Of a DNA stretch of 64,000 nucleotides, positions 38,362-48,599 are shown piece after piece; the first letter of the stretch is position 1; each line of letters starts with the position of its first letter. The stretch comes from Pseudomonas viciae. GTDB taxonomy: Bacteria > Pseudomonadota > Gammaproteobacteria > Pseudomonadales > Pseudomonadaceae. The notes under the pieces were generated by a model. The model was not told where the DNA came from and made no database searches. It was given only the letters and a program-made list of their open reading frames with translations. A program made the translations under genes and the position numbers. Location: contig NZ_CP035088.1 of the NCBI RefSeq assembly GCF_004786035.1, forward strand, positions 904,001-968,000, written 5' to 3'.

Positions 38362-38763
38362 ATGGCAAAAGAATATAGCCGTACCCAACGAATCGGCGAT
38401 CAGATGCAGCGTGAGCTGGCTCAACTGATCCGTCGCGAAGTCAAAGACCCGCGCGTCGGTCTGGTCACCATTACCGCTGTGGAAGTTAGCCGTGACGTCG
38501 GTCATGCCAAGATTTTCATCACGGTGATGGGGCAGGACAGCGCCGAGGAAATTGCCCAAAGCATCAAGGTGCTCAACTCGGCAGCCGGCTTCCTGCGTAT
38601 GCAGTTGGCCCGCGAGATGAAGTTGCGCAGCGTTCCACAATTGCATTTCCACTACGACGAAAGCGTCGTGCGAGGTGCGCACCTGTCGGCGTTGATCGAA
38701 CGTGCCGTGGCTGAAGATAGCCAGCACCCGGTTGCGGCTGAACCCGAAGACACCAAGGAGTAA
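38362..38763 (+). CDS. rbfA: Ribosome-binding factor A
   Basis: This 133-residue KH-like protein matures 16S rRNA ends and aids cold adaptation. It contains [41 protein letters not shown] and [11 protein letters not shown] in standard order. It lies between infB and truB as in E. coli. Confidence 0.97.
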   Translation: MAKEYSRTQRIGDQMQRELAQLIRREVKDPRVGLVTITAVEVSRDVGHAKIFITVMGQDSAEEIAQSIKVLNSAAGFLRMQLAREMKLRSVPQLHFHYDESVVRGAHLSALIERAVAEDSQHPVAAEPEDTKE

Positions 38764-38766
38764 TCG

Positions 38767-39684
38767 GTGGCTCAGGTCAAACGTATCCGTCGTAACGTCA
38801 GCGGTATCATCCTGCTCGACAAGCCGTTGGGGTTCACTTCCAACGCGGCGTTGCAGAAGGTTCGCTGGCTGCTCAATGCCGAGAAGGCCGGGCACACCGG
38901 TAGCCTCGATCCGTTGGCCACCGGCGTATTGCCGCTGTGCTTCGGTGAGGCGACCAAGTTCTCCCAGTACCTGCTCGATTCCGACAAGGGTTATGAAACC
39001 CTGGCGCAACTGGGCAAGACCACCACCACGGCGGACGCCGAGGGTGAGGTTTTGCTGGAGCGCCCGGTGACCGTTGGTCAGGCTGATATCGAAGCTGTGC
39101 TGCCAGGATTTCGCGGGCAAATCAGTCAGATACCGCCGATGTACTCGGCCCTCAAGCGTGATGGCCAGCCGTTGTACAAGCTGGCCCGTGCAGGCGAAGT
39201 AGTGGAGCGCGAACCGCGTTCTGTTACTATTGCGCGCTTGGAATTGCTGGCCTTTGACGGTAATACTGCGCGGCTTGCCGTGGATTGCAGCAAAGGCACC
39301 TATATCCGTACCCTGGTGGAGGATATCGGCGAGCAGCTCGGCTGTGGTGCGTACGTGGCAGAATTGCGACGGACCCAGGCCGGACCTTTCACGCTGGCCC
39401 AGACGGTCACGCTGGAAGAGCTCGAAGCGGTACATGCCGAAGGCGGCAACGAAGCGGTCGACCGTTTCCTGATGCCATCGGACAGCGGGTTGCTGGACTG
39501 GCCGCTGTTGCAGTTCTCGGAACACAGTGCGTTCTACTGGCTCAACGGCCAGCCGGTACGTGCCCCTGATGCGCCGAAGTTCGGCATGGTTCGGGTGCAG
39601 GATCACAATGGTCGCTTCATCGGTATCGGTGAAGTGAGCGAAGACGGGCGCATTGCGCCGCGTCGACTGATTCGGTCGGAATGA
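38767..39684 (+). CDS. truB: tRNA pseudouridine-55 synthase TruB
   Basis: This is a 305-residue enzyme. The catalytic motif [22 protein letters not shown] carries Asp48. [17 protein letters not shown] sequence is present as [18 protein letters not shown], and a C-terminal PUA domain follows. The start is GTG 38767, three bases after the rbfA stop codon. Confidence 0.97.
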   Translation: MAQVKRIRRNVSGIILLDKPLGFTSNAALQKVRWLLNAEKAGHTGSLDPLATGVLPLCFGEATKFSQYLLDSDKGYETLAQLGKTTTTADAEGEVLLERPVTVGQADIEAVLPGFRGQISQIPPMYSALKRDGQPLYKLARAGEVVEREPRSVTIARLELLAFDGNTARLAVDCSKGTYIRTLVEDIGEQLGCGAYVAELRRTQAGPFTLAQTVTLEELEAVHAEGGNEAVDRFLMPSDSGLLDWPLLQFSEHSAFYWLNGQPVRAPDAPKFGMVRVQDHNGRFIGIGEVSEDGRIAPRRLIRSE

Positions 39685-39827
39685 CCGGAACCAGCCTGTG
39701 TAACAGCGGGCTGGCGAGTGTGGCTGTTAACAGGCACGGTCACTACTCATTTATAGATACAGGGATTTGTCCCTGGCCTGTTGAAGCTGTTTCTTTGAAA
39801 CAGTTTCCTGACTAAAAGGATTGCCTC

Positions 39828-40097
39828 ATGGCTCTCGACGTTCAAGAAAAAGCTCAAATCGTAGCTGACTACCAGCAAGCTGTTGGTGACACTGGTTCGC
39901 CAGAAGTGCAAGTTGCACTGCTGACCCACAACATCAACAAACTGCAAGGTCACTTCAAGGCCAACGGTAAAGATCACCACTCCCGTCGTGGTCTGATCCG
40001 CATGGTAAACCAGCGTCGTAAGCTGCTGGACTACCTGAAAGGCAAGGACGTGAGCCGTTACAGCGCTCTGATCGCTCGCCTGGGTCTGCGTCGCTAA
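39828..40097 (+). CDS. rpsO: 30S ribosomal protein S15
   Basis: This 89-residue primary rRNA-binding protein has the usual sequence ([47 protein letters not shown]). AAAGGA precedes the ATG. The 143-base gap before it probably holds its own promoter and the autoregulatory leader; a CCAGCC/GGCTGG hairpin lies at 39691-39714. pnp follows as in E. coli. Confidence 0.98.
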   Translation: MALDVQEKAQIVADYQQAVGDTGSPEVQVALLTHNINKLQGHFKANGKDHHSRRGLIRMVNQRRKLLDYLKGKDVSRYSALIARLGLRR

Positions 40098-40135
40098 TCA
40101 GCGATTGCGCTAGAGGTTGGTTGTCTGTCGTACGT

Positions 40136-40152
40136 CAGTGGGTTTCCCGCTG
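40136..40152 (+). other. Stem-loop in the rpsO-pnp spacer
   Basis: CAGTGGG and CCCGCTG form a 7-bp stem (one G-U) with a TTT loop in the 194-base gap. In E. coli a hairpin in this place is cut by RNase III and used by PNPase for autoregulation; whether this one serves the same role is inference. Confidence 0.35.
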
Positions 40153-40291
40153 GCGCATGGCAGGCTCCCAGCCTCAAGTTTTATCTGGATACACGTTTTA
40201 CCCTGGACAGGCGTCGGGCCGATTCCCGTCATTGCCCAAGAATTTCGCAAGAAGACAAGTTCCCCAAGAGCCACAAAGAAGGTAGGACACC

Positions 40292-42397
40292 GTGAACCCG
40301 GTAATCAAAAAATTCCAATTCGGTCAGTCGACCGTTACCCTCGAGACTGGCCGTATCGCCCGTCAGGCCTCCGGCGCAGTGCTGGTCACCGTTGACGACG
40401 ACGTCAGCGTATTGGTGACCGTTGTTGGTGCCAAGCAAGCCGATCCAGGCAAGGGCTTTTTCCCTCTGTCTGTTCACTACCAGGAAAAGACTTACGCTGC
40501 CGGTAAGATCCCTGGCGGTTTCTTCAAGCGCGAAGGCCGTCCTTCCGAGAAAGAAACCCTGACTTCCCGACTGATCGACCGTCCGATCCGTCCGCTGTTC
40601 CCAGAAGGCTTCATGAACGAAGTGCAGGTTGTCTGCACCGTCGTTTCCACCAGCAAGAAAACCGATCCGGACATCGCTGCGATGATCGGTACCTCGGCTG
40701 CCCTGGCCATCTCCGGCATTCCTTTCGATGGCCCGATCGGCGCTGCCCGCGTGGCGTTCCACGAAAGCACCGGCTACCTGCTGAACCCAACCTACGAGCA
40801 ACTGAAAGCTTCGAGCCTGGACATGGTCGTGGCCGGTACTTCCGAAGCCGTGCTGATGGTTGAATCCGAAGCCAAAGAGCTGACCGAAGACCAGATGCTG
40901 GGCGCCGTACTGTTCGCCCACGACGAGTTCCAGGTGGTGATCAACGCCGTCAAGGAACTGGCCGCCGAAGCCGCCAAGCCAACCTGGACCTGGGCTCCGC
41001 AAGCCGAAGCCACCGAACTGCTGGGCGCTATCCGTGCCGAGTTCGGCGAAGCGATCTCCCAGGCCTACACCATCACCGTCAAGGCTGACCGCTATGCGCG
41101 TCTGGGCGAGCTGAAAGACCAGGTCGTTGCCAAGCTGTCCGGCGAAGAAGGCCAGCCGTCTTCCGCTGAAGTCAAAGCTGCTTTCGGTGAAATCGAATAC
41201 CGCACCGTTCGCGAAAACATCGTCAACGGCAAGCCACGTATCGATGGTCGCGACACCCGCACCGTACGTCCACTGAACATCGAAGTTGGTGTTTTGCCAA
41301 AGACCCACGGTTCGGCACTGTTCACCCGTGGCGAAACCCAGGCCCTGGTCGTTGCCACGCTGGGCACCGCCCGTGACGCGCAACTGCTGGACACCCTGGA
41401 AGGCGAAAAGAAAGACCCGTTCATGCTGCACTACAACTTCCCTCCGTTCTCGGTGGGCGAGTGTGGTCGCATGGGTGGCGCCGGTCGCCGCGAAATCGGT
41501 CACGGCCGTTTGGCCCGTCGTTCGGTCCAGGCCATGCTGCCTGCCGCTGACGTGTTCCCGTACACCATTCGCGTAGTCTCGGAAATCACCGAGTCCAACG
41601 GTTCGAGCTCGATGGCTTCGGTTTGCGGCGCTTCCCTGGCCCTGATGGACGCCGGTGTGCCGATGAAGGCGCCGGTTGCCGGTATCGCCATGGGTCTGGT
41701 GAAGGAAGGCGAGAAATTCGCCGTCCTGACCGACATCCTGGGTGACGAAGACCACCTGGGCGACATGGACTTCAAAGTGGCCGGTACCGCCAAGGGCGTC
41801 ACCGCACTGCAGATGGACATCAAGATCAAGGGCATCACCGAAGAGATCATGGAAATCGCCCTGGGCCAAGCCCTGGAAGCGCGCCTGAACATCCTCGGTC
41901 AGATGAACCAGATCATTGGTCAGTCCCGTACCGAACTGTCGGAAAACGCTCCGACCATGATCGCGATGAAAATCGACACCGACAAAATCCGTGATGTCAT
42001 CGGTAAAGGCGGCGCGACCATCCGTGCGATCTGTGAAGAAACCAAGGCTTCGATCGACATCGAAGACGACGGTTCGATCAAGATCTTCGGCGAAACCAAG
42101 GAAGCGGCAGAAGCAGCACGCCAGCGCGTTCTGGGTATCACTGCCGAAGCCGAGATCGGCAAGATCTACGTCGGCAAGGTTGAGCGCATCGTCGACTTCG
42201 GTGCCTTCGTCAACATCCTGCCGGGCAAGGACGGTCTGGTCCACATCTCCATGCTGAGCGATGCTCGCGTCGAGAAAGTGACCGACATCCTCAAAGAAGG
42301 CCAGGAAGTGGAAGTGCTGGTACTGGACGTGGACAACCGCGGTCGTATCAAGCTGTCCATCAAAGACGTGGCAGCAGCCAAGGCATCGGGCGTTTAA
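40292..42397 (+). CDS. pnp: Polynucleotide phosphorylase
   Basis: This 701-residue 3'-5' exoribonuclease is a degradosome component in relatives. It has two RNase PH domains (first with [27 protein letters not shown], second with [12 protein letters not shown] and [20 protein letters not shown]), a KH domain ([16 protein letters not shown]) and an S1 domain ([29 protein letters not shown]). The start is GTG 40292 with an AAGGTAGG-type site upstream. Confidence 0.98.
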   Translation: MNPVIKKFQFGQSTVTLETGRIARQASGAVLVTVDDDVSVLVTVVGAKQADPGKGFFPLSVHYQEKTYAAGKIPGGFFKREGRPSEKETLTSRLIDRPIRPLFPEGFMNEVQVVCTVVSTSKKTDPDIAAMIGTSAALAISGIPFDGPIGAARVAFHESTGYLLNPTYEQLKASSLDMVVAGTSEAVLMVESEAKELTEDQMLGAVLFAHDEFQVVINAVKELAAEAAKPTWTWAPQAEATELLGAIRAEFGEAISQAYTITVKADRYARLGELKDQVVAKLSGEEGQPSSAEVKAAFGEIEYRTVRENIVNGKPRIDGRDTRTVRPLNIEVGVLPKTHGSALFTRGETQALVVATLGTARDAQLLDTLEGEKKDPFMLHYNFPPFSVGECGRMGGAGRREIGHGRLARRSVQAMLPAADVFPYTIRVVSEITESNGSSSMASVCGASLALMDAGVPMKAPVAGIAMGLVKEGEKFAVLTDILGDEDHLGDMDFKVAGTAKGVTALQMDIKIKGITEEIMEIALGQALEARLNILGQMNQIIGQSRTELSENAPTMIAMKIDTDKIRDVIGKGGATIRAICEETKASIDIEDDGSIKIFGETKEAAEAARQRVLGITAEAEIGKIYVGKVERIVDFGAFVNILPGKDGLVHISMLSDARVEKVTDILKEGQEVEVLVLDVDNRGRIKLSIKDVAAAKASGV

Positions 42398-42426
42398 TCA
42401 ACCCCTCGCTTAGCCGCTGAACAAGC

Positions 42427-42454
42427 AAACGCCCCGACTGGTTCGGGGCGTTTT
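42427..42454 (+). terminator. Terminator of pnp
   Basis: AAACGCCCCGA and TCGGGGCGTTT form an 11-bp stem with a five-base loop and a short T run, 30 bases after the pnp stop. Confidence 0.88.
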
Positions 42455-42522
42455 GCTGTGTGGTGAAAATCCCTGTGTCGCAGGTTGCCTGGCCACGGGG
42501 GACGGTGCTAGTTTTAGCCACC

Positions 42523-42598
42523 GCCCGTGTAGCTCAGCCGGTAGAGCAGCGCACTCGTAACGCGAAGGTCGCAGGTTCGATTCCTGTCTCGGGCACCA
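42523..42598 (+). tRNA. tRNA-Thr (CGT)
   Basis: The gene is 76 nt with anticodon CGT at 42556-42558 in loop CTCGTAA. The D arm (AGCTCAGCCGGTAGAGC), T arm (GGTTCGATTCC) and encoded CCA are normal. The acceptor stem GCCCGTG/CTCGGGC has one U-U opposition. It lies on its own after the pnp terminator. Confidence 0.94.
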
Positions 42599-42607
42599 TT
42601 CTCCTTG

Positions 42608-43156
42608 TTATTTCACCTTCCTGCTCAGCTCCTCGACGGTGCGTTTGAGCTGGTCCATCTCGCGATCCTGATCACTGAGCTCCCGTTTCAGGGATGAGAT
42701 TTCGCTGTTGTTCGAGCTCGAGCTGGAGCCGCTATTGCGCTTTAGATCTTCCACTTGCTTGCCAAGGTCGTTCAGGTCGCGTTCCTGTTCCTTGATCGTG
42801 CGCTTGAGCTCGTCAATTTCCTTGCTGCTGGAGGTGGAGCTGGACCCACTGTTGCGTTTGAGTTCTTCGATCTGACGGGCCTGTTCGCTAAGGGCGCGCT
42901 TCTGGTTTTCCAGTTCGTCAGTATTGTTCTTCACGGTTTTTGGCAGGTTTTCCAAGGCGCTGGCGCTGACGTTGGTCTTGACGAGTTTGTACTTATCAAA
43001 TTGGTCATGTTGAAGGGCAGGAATGGCGTCGTCGTAAGACGGCCCAGCGGAGGAGACTTCAACAGCCGCTTGAGCAAGGCCGGCCAAGGTCAGGCTGCCG
43101 AGCAGCAAGGTTGCGGTAGCAAAGCGGGTAGACGAAAGCTTGGAAAAACTGCGCAT
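42608..43156 (-). CDS. Exported coiled-coil protein with Ser-rich linkers, unknown function
   Basis: This is a 182-residue protein. A Sec signal peptide (FATATLLLGSLTLAGLAQA) is followed by about 50 residues of mixed sequence, then three charged coiled-coil segments. These are separated by two near-identical linkers (LKRNSGSSSTSSSKEI and LKRNSGSSSSSNNSEI). Heptad-like Leu/Ile spacing is clear in EIDELKRTIKEQERDLNDLGKQ and the last segment. The ATG (MRSFSKLSS) has AAGGAAC upstream. The gene faces tRNA-Thr. It is probably periplasmic. I do not recognise a named family; the pattern suggests internal duplication. Confidence 0.78.
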   Translation of the reverse strand: MRSFSKLSSTRFATATLLLGSLTLAGLAQAAVEVSSAGPSYDDAIPALQHDQFDKYKLVKTNVSASALENLPKTVKNNTDELENQKRALSEQARQIEELKRNSGSSSTSSSKEIDELKRTIKEQERDLNDLGKQVEDLKRNSGSSSSSNNSEISSLKRELSDQDREMDQLKRTVEELSRKVK

Positions 43157-43455
43157 CACTGGGTTCCTTGTGAAGTGCCGATGTGGCACATGGCTATGAC
43201 TGGACGTTTTGACATATGTTCCCTGCACCTCCTGCGTCTTGTGCAACTTGTTTTGTGGAATAGATGTAAAGAGCCGTGTAAATCATTGGCAAAACATCCT
43301 ATATTCGTCGCTGCATGAGCATCGCCCAGCAGTTTTCAGATGATCCCCGAATGGTTCTGAAGGCCAGATAAACCGGGCTTCACACGGTTTTTTGCGTCAG
43401 AGAGATCCTTGATGATCCAGATCCATCTTCCATTCCCCAGATCAACGAGAACGCC

Positions 43456-43761
43456 ATGACTGTTAAAGAATTGACCCAGGAAGCCAGGCACGAAGAAGCA
43501 CTGAAGAAGTACGTTCTGGATGCGCCCCAGTTGCTGGAAGAGATCAAGGACTTGTCCGCCGACGATCAAAAAGATCAGATCCAGTGGGCGTTCGAGGATG
43601 AGGCCGAAGCCCAGGGGCTGCAGCCTTGGGAGTTGACGCTCAAGTACACCAGCACGCCTGAAGAATTCGAGGTGCAGCGCCTTGCGTTGCACAAGGAAGC
43701 GGCCGAGGTGTTGGGTGTGGAATGGGATGAGTACTGCGAGATGAATAATCTGGTGGTCTGA
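43456..43761 (+). CDS. Small acidic conserved protein (possibly DUF6388)
   Basis: This is a 101-residue soluble protein, rich in Glu and Asp and predicted mostly helical (ELTQEARHEEALKKYVLDAP, LLEEIKDLSADDQKDQIQWAFEDEAEAQGLQPWELTLKYT). There is no signal peptide or membrane segment. I believe it belongs to the Pseudomonas family DUF6388, but this is from memory. It is convergent with nadC across a shared terminator. Function unknown. Confidence 0.75.
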   Translation: MTVKELTQEARHEEALKKYVLDAPQLLEEIKDLSADDQKDQIQWAFEDEAEAQGLQPWELTLKYTSTPEEFEVQRLALHKEAAEVLGVEWDEYCEMNNLVV

Positions 43762-43762
43762 G

Positions 43763-43797
43763 AAAAACGCCAGCCTTTTTGAGGCTGGCGTTTTTTG
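43763..43797. terminator. Bidirectional terminator between the acidic protein gene and nadC
   Basis: AAAAACGCCAGCC and GGCTGGCGTTTTTT flank a seven-base loop. A and T runs on both sides allow termination in both directions. Confidence 0.92.
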
Positions 43798-43800
43798 TTG

Positions 43801-44649
43801 TCAGAGGCTCAACCGCATCGACAGATCCACCGCTTTCACATCCTTGGTCATCGCCCCGATCGAGATGTAGTCCACCCCGGTCTCGGCAATCGGGCGCAAC
43901 GTGCTTTCGTTGATCCCGCCGCTGGCCTCCAGCTTCGCCTTGCCGCCATTGAGGCGCACGGCTTCACGCATGTCGTCCAGGCTCAGTTCGTCGAGCATGA
44001 TGATGTCGGCATTGGCCGCCAGTGCTTCTTTCAATTCCGCCAGGCTTTCCACCTCGACTTCCACCGGCTTGCCCGGCGCGATCTTGTGGGCGGCGGTAAT
44101 GGCCTGGGCGATGCCACCGCAGGCGGCGATGTGGTTTTCCTTGATCAGGAAGGCATCGTACAGGCCGATGCGATGGTTATGGCAGCCGCCGCAGGTGACG
44201 GCATACTTCTGGGCCAGGCGCAGCCCGGGCAGGGTCTTGCGGGTGTCCAGCAGCTTGACCTGGGTGTCGGCGACGAAATCGGCCAGGTAACGGGCGCGGG
44301 TGGCGACGCCCGAGAGCATTTGCAGGAAGTTCAGCGCGCTGCGTTCACCGGTCAGTAGCGAGCGGGCCGGACCTTCGAGGTGGAACAGCGCCTGATCGGG
44401 ACTCACCCGGTCGCCGTCGCGCACTTGCCAATGCACTGCGACGCGCGGGTCCAGTTGCCGGAACACGGCATCGACCCAGGCGGTGCCGCTGATGATCGCG
44501 GCTTCGCGGGTAATGATGGTGGCCTTGGCCAGGCGTTCGGCGGGGATCAGTTGCGCGGTGATGTCGCCGCTGCCGATGTCTTCGAGCAACGCACGGCGCA
44601 CGTTGGCTTCGATTTCGGCGGTCAGATCGGCGAGACGTAGATTCGGCAT
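43801..44649 (-). CDS. nadC: Nicotinate-nucleotide diphosphorylase (carboxylating)
   Basis: This 282-residue enzyme makes nicotinate mononucleotide from quinolinate and PRPP in NAD synthesis. Typical sequence: [89 protein letters not shown] and [15 protein letters not shown] 44647-44649 ([10 protein letters not shown]). It is divergent from the DUF1631 gene. Confidence 0.97.
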   Translation of the reverse strand: MPNLRLADLTAEIEANVRRALLEDIGSGDITAQLIPAERLAKATIITREAAIISGTAWVDAVFRQLDPRVAVHWQVRDGDRVSPDQALFHLEGPARSLLTGERSALNFLQMLSGVATRARYLADFVADTQVKLLDTRKTLPGLRLAQKYAVTCGGCHNHRIGLYDAFLIKENHIAACGGIAQAITAAHKIAPGKPVEVEVESLAELKEALAANADIIMLDELSLDDMREAVRLNGGKAKLEASGGINESTLRPIAETGVDYISIGAMTKDVKAVDLSMRLSL

Positions 44650-44892
44650 AACGGGCTCCACAAACAAAGTGGCCCGATTATAGGGCCAGTGGCCTGCCGA
44701 GCATATCGAACCTGCATTTGGTCGCATCCGCGCAACGTTTTCCCATTTCTCCGGTCACTTATTGCGTTGTATTTCGAGCTGGGTCACAGAGTCTGCTGGT
44801 ACGACGGGGTTCTTTTACCAGATAATCCGCCTTTCGATTGACGTCATAGCTTTGACGTCTCGTGCCGAAGAATGCCGTTTCAGGAGGCTTGG

Positions 44893-47112
44893 ATGCACAA
44901 CGACGGGACTGGGAATGTAGTGCCTTTGCACAAGGTTTCTACTGATCAGGCGAATCATTCGCCGCTCGCCCGCCTGCCTGTGATTCTGCTACAGGTTCGC
45001 GACAAGGCTGCGCAGCAGTTGCGCTTTGGCTTGCAGGGGCTGTTCGATAACGCCGACGACACGCTGTTCGAGATGGCTGACCGGGCGCGCAATGATGTCG
45101 AGCAGAATCTGTTCTTCGAAGCCATGCGTGACCTGCGCCTGAAACGCAAAAGTATGGAACGCGGGTTTATCGAGCAGTTTTTCGAGGCGTTTGTCGGCCT
45201 TGCGCAATACGACCTGGCTCAAGCCTCCTTGGCCCCCGTCCTGGCCCCTGGCCCCCTGGCGCAGCCGACTCACGATGACCTGGAGCGCCATGTGGCGGTC
45301 GAGACCATGGTCACGCGGGTACTCGGTCGTGAGGGTGTGTCGCTCGATCAACTGACAGCCCGCCTCAGCGTGCTTTTGGACCGGCCGTTGGCCAATCAGC
45401 AGAATCCCCTGAGCCCCGCGCTGCTGTGTGAAAATTTTCTACAGGCCGGGCGCAACCTGGGGGTGGGAATCAAGGTCAAGCTGATCCTGCTCAAACTGTT
45501 CGAGCGCTATGTGCTCAGCGAGTGCGACCAGCTCTACGCCGAGGCCAATCAGTTGCTGGCCGCCACCGGTGTGTTGCCGGACCTCAAGGCCTCGCCGTCC
45601 CGTCGTGCTTCGGATCGTCTTGACGATAGCCCTCGGCCCACCGTCGACAACGTGGCTAAACCCAAGGCGGCGCAGGTCGATGACAGCGTGGAGGAGGTGT
45701 TCTCTGCGTTGCAGAAGCTGCTGCGCCAGGTCCGTGGCAGTGTGGCGCCGACACTGGAGGCCAGCGCTGCGCCCCAGCCGATCTCGACCCAAGACCTGCT
45801 GCGATTGCTCTCTCATTTGCAGCAGTACGTTCCGGCGCCGACCCTTCAGGACGAATTCGATCTGCGTAGCCAGCTCGAACAACTGTTGACCCGGGTCAGC
45901 GTCAGGAGCGGCAAGTCCCGGGTGGTCGAAGGCGCCGATGAAGACGTGATCAACCTGATCTCGATGATGTTCGAATTCATCCTCGACGACCATAACCTGC
46001 CGGACTCCCTCAAGGCCCTGATCGGCCGCCTGCAAATCCCGATGCTCAAAGTCGCGGTGCAGGACAAGAGCTTCTTCAGTCGCGGCAACCATCCGGCCCG
46101 GCGCCTGCTCAATGAAATTGCCGCCGCCGCCATGGGCTGGGGCGCTTGTGATGATCATCAACGCGACAGCCTGTACCTGCGCATCGAGCAGGTGGTGCAG
46201 CGCTTATTGAATGACTTCGTCGATGACCCGGCGATTTTTTCCGAACTGCTGGCCGACTTCCTGGCCTTCACCAGCGACGAGCGGCGCCGCAGTGAACTGC
46301 TTGAGCAGCGCATTCGTGACGCTGAAGAGGGGCGGGCCAAGGCTGAACTGGCGCGCCACCGAGTCGAAGGGGCGCTGAACCAGGTCATGCTGGGTAAAGT
46401 GTTGCCGCAAGCGGTGGTGGAGTTCGTGCAACAGGCCTGGAGCCAGGTGTTGTTGCTGACCTGTTTCAAGCATGGCAAGTATTCAGCCGAATGGCTGGCC
46501 GACGTATCGACCCTGGAACAACTGATCTGGAGCGTCCAGCCTCACGATGAGCCCGACGCTGGCCTGCAGTTGCTGGCGATTGTGCCGGAGCTGCTCAAGG
46601 CTCTGCGCGAAGGCCTGAACCGTTCGGCGTTCGACCCGTTTGCCACCAGCGAATTCTTCAGTGAGCTGGAGGTTCTGCACGTGCAGGCTCTTGAGCGTAC
46701 GGGGCAGGCGACGGAGCAGGCCCAGTCGTTCAACTCTCCGGTCATGGTCCAGGTGCAGGAGAAAATTGTCCTGCGTCCCGCTCACCAAGCGCCGGCGGAC
46801 AACGCAGAGGTACGCTTGCCAGCCGATGATGTGGGCCTGATGCAGGTCGACCAATTGCGTTTGGGAAGCTGGGTGGAGTTCCAGGAGGACGATGACAATA
46901 GCCTGCGTTGCAAATTGGCGGCGATCATCGGGGCTACCGGCAAGTACATCTTCGTCAACCGCACCGGCCTGAAAGTGCAGGAGCACAGCCGCACCAGCCT
47001 GGCCCTGGAGTTTCGCCGGGGCGCGGTGCGCCTGTTGGACGATACCCTGCTGTTCGACCGGGCGCTGGAGTCGGTGCTGGGCAATCTGCGTCAGCTCAAT
47101 CGCGCCAAGTGA
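44893..47112 (+). CDS. DUF1631 family protein
   Basis: This is a 739-residue cytoplasmic protein of the DUF1631 family, present next to nadC-ampDE in pseudomonads and often mislabelled thymidine phosphorylase. The body is helical and charged. The last 90 residues (VDQLRLGSWVEFQ, RCKLAAIIGATGKYIFVNRTGLKVQEHSR) look like a small beta-barrel of PilZ type, which in other proteins binds c-di-GMP. The typical RxxxR and D/NxSxxG motifs are not obvious, so ligand binding is uncertain. ATG 44893 has AGGAGG at good distance and was preferred to ATG 44872. Confidence 0.85.
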   Translation: MHNDGTGNVVPLHKVSTDQANHSPLARLPVILLQVRDKAAQQLRFGLQGLFDNADDTLFEMADRARNDVEQNLFFEAMRDLRLKRKSMERGFIEQFFEAFVGLAQYDLAQASLAPVLAPGPLAQPTHDDLERHVAVETMVTRVLGREGVSLDQLTARLSVLLDRPLANQQNPLSPALLCENFLQAGRNLGVGIKVKLILLKLFERYVLSECDQLYAEANQLLAATGVLPDLKASPSRRASDRLDDSPRPTVDNVAKPKAAQVDDSVEEVFSALQKLLRQVRGSVAPTLEASAAPQPISTQDLLRLLSHLQQYVPAPTLQDEFDLRSQLEQLLTRVSVRSGKSRVVEGADEDVINLISMMFEFILDDHNLPDSLKALIGRLQIPMLKVAVQDKSFFSRGNHPARRLLNEIAAAAMGWGACDDHQRDSLYLRIEQVVQRLLNDFVDDPAIFSELLADFLAFTSDERRRSELLEQRIRDAEEGRAKAELARHRVEGALNQVMLGKVLPQAVVEFVQQAWSQVLLLTCFKHGKYSAEWLADVSTLEQLIWSVQPHDEPDAGLQLLAIVPELLKALREGLNRSAFDPFATSEFFSELEVLHVQALERTGQATEQAQSFNSPVMVQVQEKIVLRPAHQAPADNAEVRLPADDVGLMQVDQLRLGSWVEFQEDDDNSLRCKLAAIIGATGKYIFVNRTGLKVQEHSRTSLALEFRRGAVRLLDDTLLFDRALESVLGNLRQLNRAK

Positions 47113-47176
47113 TCGCGCGATCTGGCCCGATCGCGGCATACTGACGGCATTCACTGTCGTTATCAAAGGAACCTGT

Positions 47177-47737
47177 ATGCAGCTGGACCCCGCGAGCGGC
47201 TGGTGCGATGGCGTGCGTCATTGCCCATCGCCCAACTTCAATGCGCGCCCCGAGGGCGAGATTTCCCTGCTGGTGATCCACAACATCAGCCTGCCGCCGG
47301 CACAATTCGCGACGGGCAAGGTGCAGGAATTTTTCCAGAATCGTCTGGATGTCACGGAACATCCCTACTTTGCCGGTATTGCCGACCTGCGTGTGTCTGC
47401 GCACTTTCTGATCGAGCGTGACGGCGCCGTCACCCAGTTTGTCTCCTGTCTGGATCGTGCGTGGCATGCGGGCGTCTCGTGCTTCGAGGGGCGGGAGACG
47501 TGTAACGATTTTTCCATAGGCATCGAGCTTGAAGGCACCGATGATCTGCCTTTCACCGACGCACAATATGCCGTATTGGTGGACTTGACCGGGCAGTTGC
47601 AGGTGGCGTTCAGGGCGATCACGGTGCAGCGTATCTGTGGGCACAGTGATATTGCCCCTGGGCGCAAGACCGATCCGGGACCAGCATTCGACTGGGCGCG
47701 CTATCGCGCAGCCCTGACAGAAGGGGAAGGACAATGA
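47177..47737 (+). CDS. ampD: 1,6-anhydro-N-acetylmuramyl-L-alanine amidase AmpD
   Basis: This 186-residue zinc amidase of cytosolic peptidoglycan recycling removes peptides from anhydromuropeptides; its loss derepresses AmpC beta-lactamase. Motifs include SLLVIHNISLPP with a zinc histidine, HFLIERDGAVTQFV, AWHAGVS, NDFSIGIELEG with the catalytic Glu, and CGHSDIAPGRKTDPGPAFDW with further metal and catalytic residues. The stop overlaps ampE by four bases. Confidence 0.97.
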   Translation: MQLDPASGWCDGVRHCPSPNFNARPEGEISLLVIHNISLPPAQFATGKVQEFFQNRLDVTEHPYFAGIADLRVSAHFLIERDGAVTQFVSCLDRAWHAGVSCFEGRETCNDFSIGIELEGTDDLPFTDAQYAVLVDLTGQLQVAFRAITVQRICGHSDIAPGRKTDPGPAFDWARYRAALTEGEGQ

Positions 47738-48570
47738 GTTTTCTGGTGTTGCTGCTGGCGGTCTGGATCGAGAAATTCTCGGCCTTACGCCAGCGGATCC
47801 AGCGGGACGGTGGTTGGTTGCTCGAACTGAACAAGCTTGAAGCCAGCCCTCGTTGGGTTAACCGGCCCTGGCTGGTGCTGGTGGTGATGGTTTTGCTGCC
47901 GGTGGCACTGCTGGCGTTGCTGTTGTGGGTGTTGGATCCGGTGGCCTATGGCCTGCTGGCGCTGCCGGTGCACCTGTTGGTGGTGATTTACAGCCTGGGG
48001 CGCGGTGATCTGCTGGCGGACCTGGGGCCGTTTCGCGATGCCTGGCGGCGCGAAGACCTGCAAGCGGCGGCCCACGTGGCCAAGCGTGATCTGGACATTG
48101 AGGCCGATGATGGCGAGCGGTTGTTGGAGCGGGTCCAGGGCCATTTGTTGTGGCAGGCCTACCAGAGCTTTTTCGCGGTGATTTTCTGGTACTTCCTGCT
48201 GGGCCCGGTCGCGGCCCTGAGCTATCGCCTGCTGGCCCTGGCCGCCGAGCACAGCCAGAACGCCGGCGTGGCCGAGCGGGCCGCGCAGATGCGCCATGCC
48301 TTCGACTGGGTGCCGGTGCGGCTGCTGGCGGCGAGCTTCGCCCTGGTGGGCAACTTCGTGGCGGTCAGCCGAGTCATGCTGCATGAGTTGTTGAACTGGA
48401 ACATCAGCGCCGCCGCTCTCATCGACAAGGTCGGCCTGGTGGCCGGCGAGATTCCCGCGCCCGTGGCCGGGCCGGATGGCATCAACAGCCTGGATCGGCT
48501 CTGGGAGTTGCTGCTGCGTTCGGCGGTGCTCTGGTATGCCGGGTTTGCGTTGTGGACGGTGCTGGCCTGA
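47734..48570 (+). CDS. ampE: Regulatory signalling membrane protein AmpE
   Basis: This 278-residue inner-membrane protein has about four membrane segments (for example LVLVVMVLLPVALLALLLWVL and the C-terminal LLLRSAVLWYAGFALWTVLA). FLVLLLAVWIEKFSALRQRIQRDGGWL and WYFLLGPVAALSYRLL are typical of AmpE. It is coupled to ampD; its role in beta-lactamase induction remains loosely defined. Confidence 0.95.
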   Translation: MSFLVLLLAVWIEKFSALRQRIQRDGGWLLELNKLEASPRWVNRPWLVLVVMVLLPVALLALLLWVLDPVAYGLLALPVHLLVVIYSLGRGDLLADLGPFRDAWRREDLQAAAHVAKRDLDIEADDGERLLERVQGHLLWQAYQSFFAVIFWYFLLGPVAALSYRLLALAAEHSQNAGVAERAAQMRHAFDWVPVRLLAASFALVGNFVAVSRVMLHELLNWNISAAALIDKVGLVAGEIPAPVAGPDGINSLDRLWELLLRSAVLWYAGFALWTVLA

Positions 48571-48599
48571 TCTCGGCGAAATCACACTTATTTATTGAG

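Noticed and set aside
44893..47112. Thymidine phosphorylase annotation
   Set aside because: The protein has none of the glycine-rich phosphate-binding motifs of thymidine phosphorylases; it is a DUF1631 protein.
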